Positions 1-12,150 are shown, numbered from the stretch's first letter. The stretch is 64,000 nt of DNA from Escallonia rubra (GCA_033065855.1 JAVXUO010000310.1:930001-994000), one strand, 5' to 3'. A program made the numbers and translations. The notes: generated by a model from the letters alone, not told the origin.

Positions 1-77
1 GCCCTGCGAATGAGGACTAGTTCCCATGAGTTGCTCGTGGTTCGCAACTAATGTGGGTGGATGTATATAGTACCAGC

Positions 78-265
78 TTGGACAGGATTATGACATGGAG
101 ATAGCTTTTGAAATCAAGTGCTAGGACATGAATATGATATGGAGTTAGCTTTTGAATTTAATTAAGTGCTAGGACAGGAATATGATATGGAGATAGCTTT
201 TGAAATTAATTGTTAGGACAGGAATATGATATGGAAATAGCTTTTGAAATTAAGTATGGAGATTG
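78..265. repeat. Tandem repeat, about 40-50 bp unit, four copies
   Basis: A unit reading roughly ggacaggaatatgatatgga, then gatagcttttgaaattaa, is repeated about four times with small length changes. It lies inside the CACTA end and has no coding potential. Such internal minisatellites are common in CACTA subterminal DNA. Confidence 0.75.
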
Positions 266-449
266 ACGCTTTTGTATGGAATTTGGTGAACAAATTATTG
301 TTATATAATATTGCACTATTTATGCAATTGAAAACATCTTTATAATCTTTCAGTTGCAGAACATGTTTATGATATTTCAATTGTATTTGCAGGTTATTGT
401 GATAAAAAAAGATCCAGCATTCGATTAAAAGAAAAAAAAAGCACATATA

Positions 450-882
450 CCTACGGTATAAACCGTAGGGAAAGGTTTGTGTCCTATTTTCTGGGCATTA
501 ATCCCTACGGTTTAAACCGTAGGGAAAGGCTTAAAAAAAAGGCTATGGTTTAACTTTAGCCTACGGAATGTACCGTAGGTATAGCTTAAGGTACCTATAG
601 GGTAAGCATATCCCTACGGTATTGACCGTAGGCATAGCATTCAAAAATAAAACTTAAGCCTACGGTTATACCGTAGTCTAATCCTACAAAACCGTCGCTA
701 TAAGTGGGTTAATACGAATTCGGCATAGGTATTATGCCTACGGTATAACCGTAGGCATAACCTTAAATCCCGTAGGCATAGATCTAGGGCATCGCCACTT
801 CTCCCTACGGTAGAGTACCGTAGGGATAGGCTATGCCTATGGGACATGGCACCTATACCTACGGTACTGTACCGTAGGCATA
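450..882. repeat. Eight palindromic subterminal repeats of the CACTA end
   Basis: Half-sites CCTACGGT and ACCGTAGG, separated by 0 to about 7 bases, occur at about 450-469, 503-524, 560-579, 612-632, 659-676, 734-758, 803-825 and 854-882. Copy 503-524 is a perfect palindrome. Spacing is 45-80 bp up to the terminus. In En/Spm elements such repeated motifs bind the TNPA-type protein, and the same role is inferred here. Each unit could also fold as a hairpin. Confidence 0.8.
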
Positions 883-901
883 AGCTGGTTTTCTTGTAGT
901 G

Positions 902-1934
902 CCGATTTGCTGGCCCTCACCCCCCAGCCACTACTTCCAAGGACTCACATGATTTATAGCATGCTATCATGCATAAAGAATGTTAGACACCTCGAGTATC
1001 ATATAAAACATTTATATGCATTTCTTAGCTCAAAACAATTTTAGTGAAAGTAGACAAGTTTCAAATCTAAGCAATTAAGGGTAACATACACTTTGAATTT
1101 GAGAGTGATATAAGAGACAATGTTTTATCACACATCTTATGATTTCTAGAAATTCAGAGAACTCTCAAGTCCGACAACTATTGAATGAGATATGCTTGTT
1201 TAAATATCACCACAAAATCTGCCCAGTTTAATTTGTTTCGACCAGTTTCATATTCATGCAATTTAGGGCAGCATACACTTCGAATTAGAGAGTGATCAAA
1301 GAAGTAATGTTAAATCATACATCTTCATCTTTCCAGAAAGGTACAGAACACTCAAATTCGACAAGTATTGAATGAGATATGCATGTTTAAATTTCAATCT
1401 AGAATCTGCCCGAATTTCTCTAATCCAATTCTATCACTCCAGAAGCACATAATACAACATATATACACCAACCATGATTAAAATAATGCTCAAGGCTGCT
1501 AATATGTAAAACCCTACATTTGACAAGATTATGGTGTAGAAATCATCAAGAGCTCCCTCTTTTGTCAAGAAGAGAACATCCAAACATCAACGGTTACTAA
1601 TATGAAATTATCACATCAAATTCTCCTTTTCTCTTCATTCTTCAAGCTCTCAAACCTCTTTATAGTTTTCTCTAAAACTAGGGAGCTCCAAACTATCTTC
1701 TCTTCTTGTTTTTACTTTAAAAAATAGAAGACACGAGTCACTAAAGTTTACCTTAACATGAACATGCACACTAAATGCTCGATGAATACCTAAATGAGGA
1801 TTTTATATCAAAATGCCAATTCTTTTCTTAACACCGATATTCTGGCCATTTTTCATTGTGATCCAAATGACTTAAGAATGAGGAACTCTCTAAACAAGAT
1901 CTATCAATTGTACGAGGAAAAGTATTCAAGGCGG
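902..1934. other. Unassigned stretch with an internal duplication
   Basis: No gene is seen. A segment of about 130 bp at 1,078-1,215 recurs diverged at 1,262-1,400: both read AGGG(T/C)A(A/G)CATACACTT and end near TGAATGAGATATGC. The rest is AT-rich and unclassified. It may be decayed transposon sequence. Confidence 0.5.
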
Positions 1935-3985
1935 GGTGGAGGTGCCACAAGGAAGTGGGTTCGCAGTCGACGTGGAGGTGCCACAAGGAATGCAGTTCGA
2001 GTCAGACACCAAGTATGTTAATGTGAGACACAGTAAGGATAGAGCAAGGGCAGAGACCAAGGGCTTCCCAAACAGAGCCCGAGGGCGACAGTGCTGTAAG
2101 GGCAATGGTGCTGGGTGAATACACGACGACAGTCACAGTCCGATGCTTAGGTCTAGAGTCAAGGTCATGTATGTTTCCCTCTCTAGAATTCTAGAGTGAG
2201 AAAATGAGTTCTAAAAATGTCCAAAACCTCCAAATGAATTCTCAAGACCCCTATTTATAGAGGTTGAGATGATGATGTCATCAAGCAACATGTGGCCCTC
2301 CCCGGGAGTGACATGTCATCGAGGGGTCCATAGGTGCCGGTGCTCCGTAGACTATCGGATCGTGTATTCACCTGGCCTGCTCCTCACAGCGTTGCTGTCT
2401 GTCTAGAAAGATTGGCTCCCATAGTGCCAGTGTGGCTAGAGAACCCCCTTGATCTAGCCACTGGTCTAAGGCCCTTGTAGAGTCCTACAGGGCGTCGAGA
2501 GACGCCGAGGACCTGAAAGCGGTGGGGAAGACCCGACGCCCAACTGCTAGGCGAACTAGGCCCGATGCCCTCCAAAGACTTGCTCCCGTCTCGAGTCCCT
2601 AGGGGTGGCGATGAAAGCCCCCAATGCCAAAGCACGTAGGCTAGTCATGTAGACACCCTGGCGGAGATAATGTCCTGACAGAGTCGCTTAACCTGCGGGT
2701 GAGTCCTTGTGCCGAAGCACTCGGAGAGCACCAAGGTAGTGTTACGGAAGAGTCACCTACCTGACGGGCCGAGGTAGCATCTCAGAGGACCCGTCTACCT
2801 GGCAGAAGGGAGTTGAAGCTCCCTGGTAGAGATAGTGTCCCAGAGGAGTCGCCTATCCCTGTGGGTGAGTCCTTGTGTCGGAGCACTTAGAGTACGCCAA
2901 GGAAGTTTCCCGGAGGAGTTGCCTATCTGACGGGCCGAGGTAGCATCCCGGAGGAGTAGTCTACCTGGCGAAAGATGAGTCTTCATGCAGGAGAACTTAG
3001 AGCTCCCTGCCAGAGATAGTGTCCCTGAGGAGTCGCATATCCCCGCGAGTGAGCCCTTGTGCCGGAGCACTCGAAGCGCGCCAGGGTAGTCTATTGGAAA
3101 AGTTTCCTACCCAATGGGCCCAGGTAGTATCCCAGAAGAGCCATCTACCTGGAGGAATGTGAGTCTTCATGCCGGAGCACTTAAAGCTCCCTGGCGGAGA
3201 CAGTGTTTTGGAGGAGTCGTTTATCCCTACGGGATACTGCACACTCTGGGGACTGGGTCGAAGCATGTTCCAAAACCAAGGCAAGGTGCGTATAGTGTGG
3301 CGAAAGGACCAACGCGGGGGCATGGTAGTGTGATAGAGAGTCAGGGGGGACCACTGTATTAGCTGCGCGACACGTGGGCGCTGTGGAGTGTGTGCCGTGT
3401 CTGCAACATGGTAGTGTGACAGAGAGCTAGGGGCGTGACTGTATCAGTGGCGCGGCACATAGGCACGGTGGAATGAGTGAGCGACAACATGTGTCGCAGA
3501 GAAGACGTGCGACCGCCGGTGACAGGCGCCGCAGAGTCGGTGCGTGGGTGACGGTGGGTGTTGCGGACGGCGCAAGGCTATGGGAGGGCAATCATGCATT
3601 GGTGAATGAGGTGATCAACCCCCCCCCCCCCAGGGAAAAAGAACATCGATCCCCTAAGGGGGAAGACTTGTCGACCCCTAAGGAGGAAGGCCCACCGACC
3701 CTCTTAAGGGGAAGGCGGCGGACCTCTTTAGAGGGAAGGCAGCCGACCCCCAAGGGGGAGGCACGCCGACCTCAAAAGGGGAAGGCAGGTGACCGACCAA
3801 CGTCAGATGAGTCTTCATATATTGAGGCGCGCCGAGGTCGTTTCATAAGGAGAAAATGCACATGACTTGATCGTGCGTCGTTTTGACAGGTCTAAAGGAA
3901 AAATTGATCGTTGACAATATCGACGTGTTGCACAAAATGGGACCACAAGTGGGTCCATGGGTGCGGCCAAGATAGGTTAGGAACA
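1935..3985 (-). repeat. 3' LTR of element A
   Basis: It is homologous to 8,494-9,966 and about 0.55 kb longer because a central GGAGGAGTCGCCTA-type segment is repeated (about 2,640-3,240). The outer edge is altered, with a 36-bp tandem duplication around 1,935-1,990, so the exact border and target duplication are uncertain. A TATA-like CTATAAATAG is seen on the minus strand at about 2,252-2,261, and a 16-bp palindrome CTCTAGAATTCTAGAG at 2,181-2,196. Confidence 0.8.
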
Positions 3986-5539
3986 TAAGCCCCATGCATG
4001 CGATATGCCCGGAGGGGCAACCCGACATGTAGCGCATGCATGTTCGCAAGTTCATACTTAGAAGAACTTTTGATGATTGTTAACCGGAGAGTCGCTGGCG
4101 TCATTTCTGAACAACAAAGGTGAAGAGTAGGTGGCTCGAGCCACCTCGTGCACCACTTACTGAAGCCTTGGAATGCTTGGGTGTTAACATGGGAGCTCGA
4201 CGATAGGCGCAGAGGCACGGACGACAGGGGTAGCGATGTAGGGCACGGCGACGGGTGCTAAACAATGAACAGGAGGAGTAGGTGGTTCAAGCTGCCTCAC
4301 GCACCACCTACCAAAGACGTTGACGTCGGGGGACATCGCTACGTGGGGTGTGGTTGTCACTAAACGATAAGGGTGAGGAGTACGTGGCTCGAGCCACCTC
4401 GTGCACCACCTACTGAAGCCTTATGTATGCAAATTTGGTCAAAGTTACAAAAACATTATAAGTGTAGAAGAGTGAAGAAATGGGTAAGAGAGGGAGCAAC
4501 GTGAAGGGTGGAGCGCGAGGTACGCGTTATGTCCTCACAAAGAATAATTTTTTTTGGTTGTGAGAATGATGACGACGATGGAAGGTGATGATCTCGGCTG
4601 AGGTGAGTGGAGGAGGCCAAAAGTAAGTGGGCTAAAGCGGTAGGGGTCGGCCATGAGGTGAAGGTGAGGGGTCGTCGTTTTGGTGGTCGGTCGAAGTGAT
4701 TGATCGAGGGTAGGGAAGTGCATGGCCAAAGTAAAAAAAGAAGGGGGTGGCCGAGGTAAGGGGAATGGGGTGGTCGAAGTAGAGGGAATGGGCCAAGCGG
4801 TGGCGGGCCGAGGTTGGGGCCCCGACGGTAAGGGGCCGAGGGGATGGCCTTGAGTAGAGGTGGCCGAAGTGGGGAGGTGGGCCGAAGCCAAAGGTGACCG
4901 AATATGGAGGTCGAAGGTTGGATAGAAGAGGGGATGAGAAAGGGATGGCCGAAGGTGAATGTGGGTCGGCCTTGGGGTTGGGGTGATAGGGGTCGCGCGA
5001 GGAGGGGGGTCGGCCTCGGGATTAGACTTGGGGTCGGCTAGGGGGGTCGCGAGGGTAATGTGGTGGTCGGCCAGGGTGGGGGGTCGGCCTCGTGCTAGGC
5101 ATGGGGGTCGGTCGAGCTTGGGGAGGGAGATGAAAAAAAAGAGAAGGGAAAGGGGCGACGGCGTGGAGTTGCCACGAGGAGGGGGCGAGGGGACGTGGGG
5201 GAAGAGAATATGAGGGAAGAGAGGGAGTGCACGGAGTTTTTCGGCAATGGGCGACACCCGACTGGGGCTGTCGGTGCTGGCGAGGCCGAACGAGAGGGTT
5301 GGGCAGCGCATAGAGTGTGGCCCAAAAAGATAGGAGATTAGGGTTCTTTTGGATCTAGGGTTTTCAGGTGATGCGGGTCAATTTGGGTCAGGTATCGGGT
5401 TAAGGGGTCGGGCGTGGGACAGAGAGAGAGGGAAGAGAAAAGTGTCGGGCGGGTCACGAGTGGGTCGGTCCGTCGCGGGTCGGGCTGCTCGCTGGGTTTG
5501 AATTTTGAATGTCATTTTTTTTTTGCGCTACCTCAAGGA

Positions 5540-6020
5540 CAAGGATAGAAGGATCGGGTTGGGGGAATGACAAATTTTGTAGAAATTTTTTGTAAGTGTT
5601 GGGAAGAGGTTGAGAGGGGTTAGGGATGAAAATTTTGGTTGAAAATCTTTCTAAGTGTTGGAAATAGGATGTGAGGGTGGTAGGGGGGATGAAAAATTTT
5701 GTTGAAAATTTTTCCAATTGTTGGAAAGAGGATGGGAGGGTGGTAAGAGGGATAAAAATTTTGTTGAAAACTTTTCTAAGTGTTGGAAATAGGATGAGAG
5801 GGTGGTAGGGGGGATGAAAAATGTTGTTGAAAATTTTTCTAAGTGTTGGAAAGAGAATGGGAGGGTGGTAGGGAGGATGAAACATTTTGTTAAAAAAATT
5901 TCTACACAAAATTTTCTAAGTGTGGGAAGGAGAATGAGAGGGTGGTGAGAGGGGTATGAATTTTTTTTGTTGAAAATTTTCTAAGTGTTGAGAATTTTTT
6001 CTAAGTGCCGGAAGAAGGAT
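5540..6020. repeat. Tandem array inside element A, about 60-bp unit
   Basis: About seven copies of a unit containing TTTTCTAAGTGTTGGAAA followed by AGGATGAGAGGGTGGTAGGG. Internal tandem arrays are common in Tat/Ogre-lineage elements. Open frames crossing it simply reflect the repeat and are not counted as genes. A 16-bp core of the unit (TTTTCTAAGTGTTGGA) also appears in the Mutator-like element at 54.4 kb. Confidence 0.85.
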
Positions 6021-6634
6021 GAGAGTGAGGTTCGGGCAAGTGCGTCGCAAGGGACGCTGAGGGTGGTGACCCGACTACGAAAAACAAAGAATTTTTCTGA
6101 GTGTCAAAAAGTGGATAAAGGATGGTGATGTGACCGCGATCACGAGAGGTCGAGATGAGGGGAAAGGGGACTTATGATAATGGGTTGGCATGGATGACGA
6201 GCTGTGTCATGGAGGCAGGGGGCGATGAGACATGCTGCATGCAAGCCCGACCAGGGGAATGTTGACTAAACGAGTCGAGACTTAATAGCGTGGCTCGAGC
6301 TACCTCGCGCACCACCTTTCAAGTCGCTATACAATGTGAGGTGGATGGGGTAGGGGGAACTTGGCCTGCTTGGGATAGGGAAGGGATGAAGCCCCCAAAG
6401 GAGTAGGTGATGGCATCAAGGGTGGTGTATCATTAGACTTGTGCAAGAGTAATTGTAGCTTGAAAATTGTCTAAGTTTGAAAAATATAACTGCATTCATA
6501 AGAAAGGTAGGCAACATGCCTAGGTATATGGGGATTGAGTACATAGAAACTTGAAAATTGAAGGAAAAATTACAAGTGTGGAAAATTCAATAGGGCAGGC
6601 CAGGGATTGGACAGATGCGACATATGTCTTGCAT

Positions 6635-8300
6635 TTAGAGTTTGGGCTCACATGATGCAATCTTGTCAGTGACAACGAACTTGAGGCCTTTGCACCACTT
6701 GAGGTCGTGAGTAACAGTCCGATGATAGGGGCAGTAGTTGGGATGGGCTAAGTCTACCGGGATAGGGTTGAATTTGGCATCAGGAAGGGTTATGGAATTG
6801 CCATTGATCCAGGACTCGAGGAGAGCTCTGACTGTCTTCAAGTCGCATGGGTACTCCAGGATAGGCGTCGGCTGCCTTCTCTTGTCAGAGCGCCCGTCCC
6901 TTCCTTGGGATCGGTGCTTGCGGCTGTTGTCGTCATCACTGGCTACTTCCACTGTCGCAGTCAGGGTAAGTTGAGTTTGGGGCTTTGGGGTCTTTGAGGA
7001 ATGGACCGAGTCATAGGTGCGTCGCACAGCTTCCTTGAGATGTATCCACGACCGAAGCTAGAGGTTTTCAAGGTAGACCCTATAGGTTTCTTTCATGTTC
7101 TTGATGCAAATGGGTACAAGGATCTCATCCTTGTTGAAGTCAGTGCATTCCAAGCACTTGCGATGAAATTGTGTTACATAGGCATTGAGGTCTTCACTAG
7201 GGTTCTGGCGGATTCCAACAATGTCAACGATGGTCACGCGCTCCGTTTCATAGTGGAACTTGTCAATGAAGAGCTGGACCATGTCAGACCATGAGTGTAT
7301 AGTACCATCGGGAATCTGGTGGTGCCAAGAGTAGGCGAGGGCAGTCAGGGACTTGTGAAATTCTTGAAGCTGCAAAGTGTCCTCTTCCCCGTAGTGCTCT
7401 AGGGAGCCAAAGAAACGGGTGAGGGGCTCGTGGGCGTTGCTCTCTTTGCCATTGAACAGGGCGAAGGCTTCTTGCTTATACTTAACAGGGTAGAGCTTAA
7501 TAGTGAGGTCGCTAGAGTAAGGAGCATGGCCAGACAACTTAGAGGGGAAGTGTGGTAATGATGACTACTTGAGACGGCGGAGGACGACGTCAAGGTCATC
7601 CTTGGTGACATATGAATGAGGAGAGGATTTGTGCTCGGTCGGGATGATCCAGGCAGCAGAGCCCCCAGACGGAGCGACTTGAGGCATGGAGGGGATGACA
7701 ATGGTAGAGAATGGTTGGTGGTGGGGAGCAACTTCTTGGGGTATGGTTTGCGTAGGGATAGTGTCAGCGGCTGGAGGCCGACCGTCACGAAGGGCAGCTG
7801 GAGTAAGTCAGGGGTATGACTGATGTTCAGGTGTCGACCGGCCATGTTAAGGTTATGTTTCATCTCAATTCAGTCATGAGTCTCCGAAGTACTCCGAGCA
7901 AGGGTAAGGCGTGGCGCCACGGGTTGAGGCGTTGCGGGCTGAGGTACCGCGAGTTGAGATGCCGCGAGTCCTACCGCTGAAGACCCAAAGGACCAAGGCA
8001 GCAGTGATCGCGACACTGGGACCTGAGTAGCGTCCAAAACTAGCCCAAGCTCTGAAGGTTGGATCTGAGCATGAGGGGCCAACCCTAGAGCTTGGGATGA
8101 CATGGGTGAACAGTGGCACATGGTGGGGAGCTCTGAGGCCTTGAGAAGTCGACGACTGTGAAGTCAAGACTTGGATCGATTTCTGCATTTCTAAGATGAT
8201 AGCCAGGACAGAAGATTGAGAGTCTTGGAGTTCAGTGATGGTAGGAATAAGGTGTTAGATTGTGGCGTTGATGATCGCGGCCACATTGGGTGCATCCATC
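6635..8300 (-). pseudogene. Gag-like relic of element A
   Basis: Minus-strand frames at 7,058-7,537 match the retrotransposon Gag family (PF03732 type): motifs such as YKQEAFALFNGKE, FHKSLTALAYSWHHQIPDG, SDMVQLFIDKFH and GIRQNPSEDLNAYVTQF. Downstream (6,635-7,027) is a zinc-knuckle-like PNYCPYHRTVTHDLKWCK typical of Tat/Ogre Gag. It lies just after the primer-binding site, as expected for gag. It is a broken fossil. Nothing resembling pol follows between here and the 3' LTR, only GC-rich DNA and tandem repeats. Confidence 0.75.
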
Positions 8301-8472
8301 CCGTGGAGAGCCTAGAGTTAGTTGTGGCTGGTATCCTCTTGGTCCTCTAGATGATGCTCATTTTGGATGGCTGGGTTGAGGCTTTGGCCGGTAGTCCTAG
8401 TAGCCTTGCGTTGCTGAGGCATGGTTGCTTGGGTGTGTCAGGCAAGGAATGAACTGCACTGCGATGCTCACC

Positions 8473-8493
8473 TCCCCTACGGAGTCGCCAAAA
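8473..8493 (-). other. Primer-binding site of element A
   Basis: On the minus strand, right after the 5' LTR, the sequence reads TTTGGCGACTCCGTAGGGGA. This resembles the tRNA-primed site of Tat/Ogre-type plant gypsy elements, and it fixes the orientation of the element. Confidence 0.7.
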
Positions 8494-9966
8494 TGATGTT
8501 AAGGAAGTGGGTTCGCAGTCGACGTGGAGGTTCCATAAGGAATGCAATTCAAGTCAGACGCCAAGTATGTTGATGTGGGACATAGCAAAGATGGAGCAAG
8601 GGCAGAGATCAAGGGCTTCCCAGACAGAGCCTGAGGGTGGTAGTGCTGCGAGGGCGATGGCGCTGGTTGAATACACGATGACATTCACAGTCTGATCCTT
8701 AGGTCCAGATTCAAGGTCATGTATGTTTCTCTCTATAGAATTCTAGAGTGAGAAAATGAGTTCTGAAAATGTCAAAAACCTCCAAATGAATTCTCAAGAC
8801 CTCTATTTATAGAGGTTGAGATGATGATGTCATCAAGTGACATGTGGCTCTCCCCGATAGTGACACGTCATCGAGGGATCCACAGATGCCAGTGCTCTAC
8901 AGACTGTAGGAACGCATATTCACCTGGCCTGCTCCTCACAGCGTCGCTGTCTGTCTAGAAAGACTAGCTCCCACAGAGCTGGTATGGCCAAAGAACCCCC
9001 TTGATCTAGCCACGGGTCTAAGGCCATTGCACTCGGAGCGCGCCAAGGTAGTGTCCTGGAAGAGTCGCCTACCTGATGGGCCGAGGTAACATCCTGGAGG
9101 AGCTGTTCTACCTGGCAGAAGGGGAGTCTTCATGCCAGAGCATTTAGAGCTCCCTGGCAGAGATAGTGTTCCGGAGGAGTCGCATATCCCCGTGGAATGC
9201 TGCATACTCTGGAGAGTGGGTCGAAGCGTGTTCCACGACTAAGGCAAGGTGCGCATGGTGTGGCGAAAGGATGGACTAATGCGGGGGTGTGGTAGTGTGA
9301 CAGAGAGTCAGGGGGACGACTGTATTAGTGGCACGACATGTGACGCGACGGAGTGTGTGCAGTGCCGGCGACAAAATAGTATGCAGAGAGCCAGGGCGCG
9401 AGACTGTATTAGCGGCGTGGCGCATGGGCGCGGCGGAGTGAGTGAGTGACGGCAGGCGTCGCGGAGAAGGCGTGCGACGGGCGTCGTGGAGTCGGCGCGC
9501 GGGCAACAGCGGGCGTCGTGGACGACACAAGGCCAAAGGAGAGCAATCATGTGTTGATGAATGATGTGATCAACCCCCTCAAGGGAGAAAGCACACCGAC
9601 CCCCTAAGGGGGAAGACCTGTCGATCCCCAAGGAGGAAGGCATGCCAACCTCTTTAAGGGGAAGGCGGCCGACCCTTTTAGAGGGAAGGTACACCGACCC
9701 TCAAAGAGAAAAGGCAACCGACCCCCAAGGGGGGAGGCATGCCGACCTCAAAAGAAGAAGGCGGGTGACCAACCAACGTCGGGTGAGTACGCATAAGTTG
9801 AGGTGACCCGAGGTCGTTTCACAAGGAGAAAATGCACGTGACTTGATCGTGCATCATTTTGACTGGTCTGAAGCGTTGAAAAAAATGACCGTTGACAATA
9901 TCGGCGTATCGCAAAAAATAGGACCCATAGTGGGTCCATGGGTGCGACCAAGATAGGTTAGGAACA
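8494..9966 (-). repeat. 5' LTR of element A
   Basis: Plus-strand borders are TGATGTTAAGG (left) and GGTTAGGAACA (right), giving proper TG...CA ends on the minus strand. It contains the same TATA-like site and central palindrome (8,733-8,748) as the other family members. Confidence 0.85.
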
Positions 9967-10698
9967 ACTCCTTAGCAAACTTAAACAAAAAAATGTCTTG
10001 TTTGATATGCATGTCCCTACCAAGAACTTAAAAGGAGCCTACAAGATGATCCGCAGTCTCAAAGATATGGTAGTGAACCTAATCACCCAGATTTGACTCA
10101 AGGATATCATGGCATGTGAGGCTACAAACACTACACAACTCTCTCCGACGTCGAGAGTCGACGAAGGAACTGTGAACAAAGGCAAGAGTAATGGAAAGGC
10201 ACCAATTTCAAGAAAAGGCAGAATAGAAAATTTTGATTGTGTCTAGGAAGAAGAAGTCCATGATTGTCCCGTTTAGGAAGCTCAAAGGGATATGAAACCA
10301 AGATCCAGTCACATGTATCTTTTCATATAAGCAATGATGATTTTCGAGAGATTGAGGCCTTCGAGAGAAGCAATTCAATTGCTAAGAAAGAGAGATCTGA
10401 GTTGTGCCACTACGCTTAGCTCGTGAGAAAGACTAGGGGCAGGAAGTAGAACTTCTAGGCTAGAGTGTGAACAAAAATTATGTAATTCTGATTATAACTA
10501 ACTTTTAAATTTTCAGAGTATGCAATGCCTTTTTTGTTATATGCTAGCATGAGTTGTTATATATGCATTTGATATATACTCTGTATAATGGATGGAAGGA
10601 CGAAGGGAAATAAAACTGAAGTTCCTTTGAAAGCCTATAAGGAATGGTTAGGTCAAACATGTAAAACAACCTCACAAAGCTTCAGTTAAGACGTGTCT
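9967..10698. other. Unassigned stretch
   Basis: AT-balanced DNA between two LTR-family insertions. I see no gene, repeat or structured element. Short lysine-rich frames near 10,150-10,300 are too broken to assign. Confidence 0.4.
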
Positions 10699-10834
10699 GC
10701 TAGTGTTCCCAACCTATTGTGATCGCACCCCAGGGCTCACTAAGGGTTCCATTTTGCGCGACACATCACCCATTCAGCGGTCAATTATTCAACGCCATCA
10801 GCAGGTCAAAACCCTTGGAAGAGCGTAAATCCCT

Positions 10835-11060
10835 TGAAAGGGGTCAGCCACCTCCCTGAGAAGGGGGTCGGCCACCTCCTTAAAAGGGGTCGGCCACCCT
10901 CTTCAAAGAGGGCTCGGTCACCTCCCTGAGAAGGGGGTCGGCCACCCTCTTTAAAAGGCCTCTTTAAGGAGGGGTCGGCCACCCTCCTCAAAGGGGGTCG
11001 GCCACCTCTTTAAAGAGGGGGTCGGCCACCCTCTTTAAGGAGGGGTCGGCCACCCTTATC
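10835..11060. repeat. Short tandem repeat GGGGTCGGCCACC
   Basis: Repeated units of GGGTCGGCCACCTCC or close variants, about 25-35 bp apart, at least eight copies inside the solo LTR. Related proline/arginine-like units occur on the opposite strand in element A (about 3,640-3,790 and 9,580-9,760). Open frames across it are artefacts of the repeat. Confidence 0.75.
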
Positions 11061-11409
11061 TTGGGGGGAAGACTGCTGACCCCCCTGGCAGCTCACTCAT
11101 CGCACTCTCTACAGTGCTCACTCACCACCAGTGGTCGTACGATGGTTGGTGTCACCCGTGTACCATTGCCATGACGACAATTGCTCGCGGCCGCTCACTA
11201 TTGTCCGGGCAACATCTTCACGACGATTGTCGCCCACGCACAGTCTCCAACACTCCGCCGTGCCCATGCGCCTCACCACTTCCATAACGTGCCCCTGGCA
11301 CCAAGTATTGTCTTGCAACGGTCGTCGCCGCGCCCACGCGCCACAATCAATGTCTCGTGCTGTAGGCACCGCGCCCATGCGCCACAATCATATTACATGC
11401 TTCCGGAGG

Positions 11410-12150
11410 GCTTTGCTCGTAGTGCTCCGGCATGAAGACCCCTCGCAGCGGGATGGACTCGTTACCACAAAGTCATCGCCGCCACGGGATGGGCTCGTTA
11501 CCATAAAGCCATCGCCGTCATCATCACGGGGGCCTCCATTTGTAGTGCTCCGGCACGAGGACCCCTCGCAGCGGGATAGACTCGTTACCACAAAGTCATC
11601 GCCGCAACGGGATGGGCTCGTTACCACAAAGGCATCACCGTCATAATCACGGGGGGCTCCGGCACGAGGACCCCTCGCAGCGGGATCGACTCGTTACCAC
11701 AAAGTCATCGCCGCCACGAGATGGACTCGTTACCCCAAAGGCATCGCCGTCATAATCACGGGGGGCTCCGGCACGAGGACCCCTCGCAGCGGGATCGACT
11801 CGTTACCACAAAGTCATCGCCGCCACGAGATGGACTCGTTACCACAAAGCCATCGCCGTCATAATCACGGGGGGCTCCGGCACGAGGACCCCTCGCAGCG
11901 GGATCGACTCGTTACCACAAAGTCATCGCCGCCACGAGATGGACTCGTTACCACAAAGCCATCGCCGTCATAATCACGGGGGGCTCCGGCACGAGGACCC
12001 CTCGCAGCGGGATCGACTCGTTACCACAAAGTCATCGCCGCCACGAGATGGACTCGTTACCACAAAGCCATCGCCGTCATAATCACGGGGGGCTCCACTT
12101 GTAGTGCTCCGGCACGAGGACCCCTCGCAGCGGGATAGGCTCGTTAATCA
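11410..12150. repeat. 109-bp tandem array inside the solo LTR
   Basis: Units start near CTCCGGCACGAGGACCCCTC. The start points 11,657, 11,766, 11,875, 11,984 and 12,093 are exactly 109 bp apart, with more diverged copies at about 11,428 and 11,538. Each unit holds two half-repeats of ACTCGTTACCACAAAG. Neighbouring copies are almost identical, much more alike than the two LTRs of element A, which points to recent unequal exchange or replication slippage. Confidence 0.9.

Larger units (their letters stand above)
1..901. mobile_element. CACTA (En/Spm) transposon, right-hand end
   Basis: The stretch ends at 901 with the reverse complement of the plant CACTA terminus CACTACAAGAAAACCAGC (884-901), the standard end of this superfamily. 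Inside that end lie eight palindromic subterminal repeats (separate entry), the usual arrangement of transposase (TNPA-like) binding sites in CACTA elements. The left end and any transposase genes lie outside the window, so it is not possible to tell an autonomous from a defective copy. A 3-bp target duplication would begin at 902 (CCG) but cannot be confirmed without the other end. The call rests on the terminus plus the repeat architecture. Confidence 0.75.
1935..9966 (-). mobile_element. Ty3/gypsy LTR element, Tat/Ogre-like, gag only (element A)
   Basis: Two long direct repeats flank a 4.5-kb interior: the right copy (8,494-9,966) is the 5' LTR and the left copy (about 1,935-3,985) the 3' LTR, the element reading on the minus strand. 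The minus-strand LTR starts TGTTCCTAACC and the complete copy ends CTTAACATCA. A primer-binding site like GGCGACTCCG lies beside the 5' LTR (8,473-8,490) and a short G-rich tract beside the 3' LTR (about 3,990). Only Gag-like coding sequence is recognised; no protease, reverse transcriptase or integrase is seen. It is broken, and the gag-only design suggests a non-autonomous type. By eye the two LTRs differ at 28 of about 228 aligned positions at their 3' ends, mostly transitions, so the insertion is not recent. Confidence 0.8.

Noticed and set aside
450-882. Possible CRISPR-like repeat array
   Set aside because: This is plant nuclear DNA. The repeats are palindromes with uneven spacing beside a CACTA end.
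4535-5325. Long proline-rich frame on the minus strand
   Set aside because: It lies in GC-skewed, repetitive interior DNA of element A. The protein is low complexity and matches no family.
5454-5909. 151-residue minus-strand frame
   Set aside because: It is produced by the 60-bp tandem array; each unit repeats the same peptide.
9967-10698. Possible FAR1-like C-terminal tail near 10,150-10,300
   Set aside because: The similarity is only a few lysine/glycine residues, too weak to call.
11131-11646. 171-residue plus-strand frame and its antisense partners
   Set aside because: They run through the LTR tandem array and have no recognisable domain.
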